Below the pieces are notes generated by a model. That model worked only from the letters and a program-made list of their open reading frames with translations, had not been told where the DNA came from and did not search any database. This document shows positions 61,272-64,000 of a stretch of DNA of 64,000 nucleotides, piece after piece. Both the position numbers and the translations under genes were made by a program. This DNA comes from Leisingera sp. NJS204 (GTDB lineage: Bacteria; Pseudomonadota; Alphaproteobacteria; Rhodobacterales; Rhodobacteraceae), in contig NZ_CP035417.1 in assembly GCF_004123675.1 (NCBI RefSeq), forward strand, positions 2,223,501-2,287,500, in the 5' to 3' direction. Each line of letters opens with the position of its first letter. Position 1 is the first letter of the stretch.

Positions 61272-62518
61272 TCAGCGACCACCGAGGTGAACTTCGAAAC
61301 AGCCGCATCAATACGGGACTGCGAGGGCTTCCGGTCCTTATAGCGTTCCGCCAGCGTCAGCGGTCCGGCGGTGATGCGGAAGTAATCATAGTCGCCCGGC
61401 CGGTCGAAGGCGCAGAGATACTGAAAGTGCAGCCGGAAAAACCGCCAGCGCAGCTGTTGCCAGCGTTCCGGGCTGAGGGTCTGGGTGAAGGCGGCAGAGA
61501 ACACCAGCGGCCAGCGCTTGCCCTCAACCGCGACGCCGCTGACCGACACCGGATCGCACAGCGCAAAGGCGCAGCCATCACCTGGTGCAGTGACATCGAC
61601 CCAGGCCAGCTCGTGCCGCTGGGACAGATACTGCAGATCAGCCCTTAAACGCTCGGCCCGCGGCAAAAAGGACACCATGGGCACAACCTGCCCCAAGGTC
61701 AGAAACCCCAATGCCGGCCGGTTCAACGGCAGCCCCGCGCGGATCAGATCCGCCAGGACGGACACACCGACATGAGCGCCGGAGGAATGCCCCGCCACCA
61801 GCACCTCGTCCAGATCCGGATCTTGCAGCGCCTCCGAGATCAGCGCGCGGAACTCGCGCATCCGCGCTTCCATTTCCGGCGGGATGGCACCGCGGGAGGC
61901 CGCGGAATGTGCATAATCGTGCATCAGGTAATAGGCGAAGAACTTGCCGTCCCGCTTTTTGAACCAGCGCAGCAGCGCGTAGCCGCAACCAAGACCCAAG
62001 ACCCAGCCAATGGCCAGCGCTACCGGACCTGAAAGGCCGGCGGGACCGGCCACCGCCCCAAAGGCATAGGCAACACCCCACGCAAGCAGCAGCGCCAGAA
62101 ACGCCTGCAAAAGCAGCATCCCCACCGGGTAAAGCGCGGCGATCACCGGCCCTTTGCGCAGCCGCATCAGCCGCCGCAGCGCTCCAGTAGAGATATAGAT
62201 CCAGGCAGTGCGCAACAGCTGCCAATAGGTGCCGGGAATGGTTGCTTCCATACTGCCGCGGACGATGTCGGACCAGACCAGCACCTCGATGTCAGCCTCG
62301 GTCCGGCGCCCCTCCATCTCTGACACAACGTGCCAGCCATAGGGACCTTTGGTCTGCTTGGGGGACAGTGACAGGCTGTAGCCGGAAATCCCGGCCTGCG
62401 CTGTGCCTTCCTTGCGGTACAGCTCGCGGTAACGGCGCGGGTGAATCGGATCATAGCCGGGTATGTAGAATACCCGCCGCTTGCGCACCTGCTGTTGACC
62501 ATGCTCCTGCTGTGTCAC
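61268..62518 (-). CDS. Membrane protein with alpha/beta-hydrolase domain
   Basis: About 416 residues from a GTG at 62518, which follows AAGG. The N terminus RKRRVFYIPGYDPIHPRRY resembles the first strand of an alpha/beta hydrolase. Two membrane helices (about 145-190) interrupt it, and the nucleophile elbow GHSSGAH is at about 242-248. The active-site Ser is therefore in the C-terminal half. The frame extends to 62719, but the ccdA terminator lies there. It is coupled to the P450 gene, so a lipid or ester linked to a P450 substrate is plausible. Family unknown. Confidence 0.7.
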   Translation of the reverse strand: MTQQEHGQQQVRKRRVFYIPGYDPIHPRRYRELYRKEGTAQAGISGYSLSLSPKQTKGPYGWHVVSEMEGRRTEADIEVLVWSDIVRGSMEATIPGTYWQLLRTAWIYISTGALRRLMRLRKGPVIAALYPVGMLLLQAFLALLLAWGVAYAFGAVAGPAGLSGPVALAIGWVLGLGCGYALLRWFKKRDGKFFAYYLMHDYAHSAASRGAIPPEMEARMREFRALISEALQDPDLDEVLVAGHSSGAHVGVSVLADLIRAGLPLNRPALGFLTLGQVVPMVSFLPRAERLRADLQYLSQRHELAWVDVTAPGDGCAFALCDPVSVSGVAVEGKRWPLVFSAAFTQTLSPERWQQLRWRFFRLHFQYLCAFDRPGDYDYFRITAGPLTLAERYKDRKPSQSRIDAAVSKFTSVVAE

Positions 62519-62589
62519 GCCTTGGCCTGCATCCTTGTTCTGCGGCCAGACTAGCCGTGCATTCCGGCAAGAGTAAGGCCAGGATTGGA

Positions 62590-62617
62590 AAAGAAAAAGG
62601 GGCCCGAAGACCCCTTT
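62590..62617 (-). terminator. Terminator of ccdA
   Basis: AAAGGGG (62596-62602) pairs with CCCCTTT (62611-62617). On the minus strand a T-rich run follows (TTTTTCTTTT). Confidence 0.8.
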
Positions 62618-62630
62618 GAACATCTCAGGC

Positions 62631-63383
62631 TCAGCCCAGCGTTGCCAGCGCCGGGAATGTTTCCAGCAGCCACCAGGAGAAGGTGGTGAACAACCCGGTG
62701 ACCAGCATAACGCCGACACCCAGCAACAGCCCGCCCATCACTTTTTCAATCAGTCCCATATGGCGCTTCATCTTGTTCATCAGCACCATGGAACGGGTGA
62801 GAAACATCGCCGCCAGCAGAAAGGGAATGCCCAGGCCTGCGGCGTAAACGCCGAGCAGGATTGTGCCGCGGCTGACTGATGCTTCCGAGGCGGCAAGCGA
62901 CAGGATCGCGCCCAGCTGCGGCCCGATGCAAGGCGTCCAGCCAAAGGCAAAAGCCAGCCCCAGAACATAAGCCCCCAAGGCGGAGCCGCCGGATTCGCCC
63001 GCCTCCATCCGCGCCTCGCGGTCCAGCAGCGGAATGCGGAACACAGACAGGAAATGCAGGCCGAATATGATCACCACCACACCTGAAACTTGCGCAAAAA
63101 GCTCCTGATTTTTCAGCACGAATGCACCAAAAACCGAGGCGGTGAAGCCCAGCAGCAGGAACACGGTGGACAGTCCCAACACAAAGAACAGCGCCGCAAT
63201 GACCGCTTTGCGCCGGGCTGCACCGGTGCCTTGCATCTCGCCGATGGTCACTCCGCTCATATAGGCCAGATACGGCGGCACGATCGGCAGGACGCAGGGC
63301 GACAGAAAACTGATCACGCCGCCTAGCAGCGCCACCAGCATGGCAGGGAGCAGCCCTGCGTCTATGATCTCGATTCCAAACAT
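62631..63383 (-). CDS. ccdA: Cytochrome c biogenesis protein CcdA
   Basis: 250 residues with six membrane helices. The redox-active cysteines are in FLSPCVLPIVPPYLAYMSG (helix 1) and GWTPCIGPQLGAIL (helix 4), as in CcdA. It passes electrons from cytoplasmic thioredoxin to periplasmic thiol proteins for haem ligation to cytochrome c. ATG 63383 is preferred; a GTG at 63392 is possible. It is divergent from tusA with a gap of about 93 bases. Confidence 0.92.
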   Translation of the reverse strand: MFGIEIIDAGLLPAMLVALLGGVISFLSPCVLPIVPPYLAYMSGVTIGEMQGTGAARRKAVIAALFFVLGLSTVFLLLGFTASVFGAFVLKNQELFAQVSGVVVIIFGLHFLSVFRIPLLDREARMEAGESGGSALGAYVLGLAFAFGWTPCIGPQLGAILSLAASEASVSRGTILLGVYAAGLGIPFLLAAMFLTRSMVLMNKMKRHMGLIEKVMGGLLLGVGVMLVTGLFTTFSWWLLETFPALATLG

Positions 63384-63476
63384 GTCCCACACTTATGCCA
63401 GCAATTGACCAACGTCACGGGGCGGGTTGGTCACATCCTTGTGGACAGCATGAAACATCCCGTTTATCTGCACACC

Positions 63477-63710
63477 ATGACCGAGATCAATGAGACATTG
63501 GACGCCATCGGGCTGCTGTGCCCCCTGCCCGTCCTTAAAGCCCGCAAGCGGTTGAAATCGCTGCAGCCCGGCCATGTGCTGCAACTGCTGGCGGATGATC
63601 CGGCAGCGGTGATCGACGTGCCGCATTTCTGCAATGAGGCGGGCCATGAATTCCTCGGCCACAGCGACGGTGCAGGCCACCAGGTCTATCTGATCCGCAA
63701 GGGCAGCTAA
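63477..63710 (+). CDS. tusA: Sulfurtransferase TusA family protein
   Basis: 77 residues. The catalytic Cys is in LDAIGLLCPLPVLKARK (about 15), and DDPAAVIDVPHFCNEAGHEF and VYLIRKG fit TusA, which relays sulfur for tRNA thiolation and molybdenum cofactor. An alternative ATG at 63450 would add nine residues. No partner genes nearby. Confidence 0.85.
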   Translation: MTEINETLDAIGLLCPLPVLKARKRLKSLQPGHVLQLLADDPAAVIDVPHFCNEAGHEFLGHSDGAGHQVYLIRKGS

Positions 63711-63862
63711 GACCAAAGCCGCCTTGGCGCCCTGTCCGCACAGCTGCGGAATTCGACACGAAGTGCGGCGTTGATACCGCGTGGTTTCCGAACCGAGTCA
63801 CGCGCCAGGATGCCCTTTCCTGACACACCGGCGGCAGCGTTGCCATCGCCGGCAATACCGCC

Positions 63863-63892
63863 AAAAAAGAAAGGCAGGCGCTTTGGCCTGCC
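63863..63892 (-). terminator. Terminator of the gene entering from the right edge
   Basis: GGCAGGC (63873-63879) pairs with GCCTGCC (63886-63892). On the minus strand TTTCTTTTTT follows. It lies about 26 bases past the stop codon at 63918. Confidence 0.85.
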
Positions 63893-63917
63893 TCTCCCAT
63901 TAGTTATCACTTAGCAA

Positions 63918-64000
63918 TCAGCTGCCCACCGACCACCAGCCGCGGCGTTTCGGCTTGGGCGGTGCTGCCGGTTCCGGGTCAGCCGCAGCAACGGCCATCG
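63918..64000 (-). CDS. rne: C-terminal end of a protein, probably ribonuclease E (partial)
   Basis: The minus-strand frame is open from the right edge to a TGA at 63918-63920 and encodes an Ala/Pro-rich run ending PPKPKRRGWWSVGS. Ribonuclease E of Rhodobacteraceae ends with a similar KPKRxGWWS tail, its PNPase/degradosome region. Only 26 residues are visible, so the identity is a memory match. A terminator follows. Confidence 0.5.
   Translation of the reverse strand, partial: MAVAAADPEPAAPPKPKRRGWWSVGS

Noticed and set aside
63707-63910. 67-codon minus-strand frame between tusA and the right-edge gene
   Set aside because: It runs through the terminator at 63863-63892, so it cannot be an independent gene as written.

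Overview
The window is chromosomal-type DNA of an alphaproteobacterium, most likely a marine Rhodobacteraceae of the Roseobacter group (Leisingera/Phaeobacter/Ruegeria-like). The signs are high GC with short gaps, a dmdA-acuI pair for dimethylsulfoniopropionate (DMSP), a trgA-trgB-cysK tellurite locus of the Rhodobacter sphaeroides type, a circularly permuted two-piece tmRNA gene, an alphaproteobacterial SspB, and small roseobacter-type proteins (DUF1289, DUF4169). The genus is inference; no rRNA is present. There is no prophage, CRISPR array or intact transposon, and only one IS66 scrap.

Layout: 1-6.4 kb, end of an AcvB/VirJ-like gene, a chemoreceptor, an Atm1-type exporter and a LysM protein. 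6.5-10 kb, LOG phosphoribohydrolase, RarD-like transporter, sodB and a tandem pair of unknown secreted proteins. 10-15.4 kb, the sarcosine oxidase operon soxBDAG. 15.6-17.5 kb, ccmI-ruvX-DUF1289. 17.5-18.3 kb, a small islet with three palindromic elements and a low-GC secreted protein. 18.3-21.1 kb, a PhyH-like dioxygenase, TauE exporter and dusA; 21.2 kb, IS66 debris; 21.7-23.9 kb, a second chemoreceptor. 24-31.4 kb, aroKB and, divergently, a small membrane protein, an unknown 505-residue exported protein, xerD, a CorC-like protein and an MFS-type transporter. 31.5-34 kb, a dimethylglycine dehydrogenase-like FAD/folate enzyme. 34.8-37 kb, an RTX-repeat/Hint protein. 37.9 kb, tRNA-Ser. 38-46.7 kb, one long leftward run phrB-cfa-trgA-trgB-cysK-mscS-alaX. 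48.6-51.9 kb, acuI-dmdA with a divergent GntR regulator. 53.1 kb, ssrA; 54.3-56.4 kb, chromate resistance (ChrB-like, ChrA); 56.5 kb, sspB. 57.8-59.9 kb, fumC and three small genes. 59.9-62.5 kb, a P450 with a membrane alpha/beta hydrolase. 62.6-64 kb, ccdA, tusA and the probable tail of RNase E.

How the genes fit together: several enzymes feed one-carbon units into tetrahydrofolate (SoxBDAG from sarcosine, the DMGDH-like enzyme, DmdA from DMSP), and AcuI removes acryloyl-CoA from the competing cleavage route. Metal and oxidative stress is a second theme (SodB, TrgAB-CysK, ChrA, Atm1-like exporter, photolyase). SsrA and SspB lie 3 kb apart and act in the same tag-and-degrade pathway.

The least explained signals are a 47-bp double-palindrome element present twice with compensatory base changes, the palindrome-rich islet at 17.5-18.3 kb, a 15-bp tandem repeat upstream of dmdA, and the tandem secreted paralogues at 8.9-9.9 kb. 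No gene cluster that I would call an undescribed system was found.
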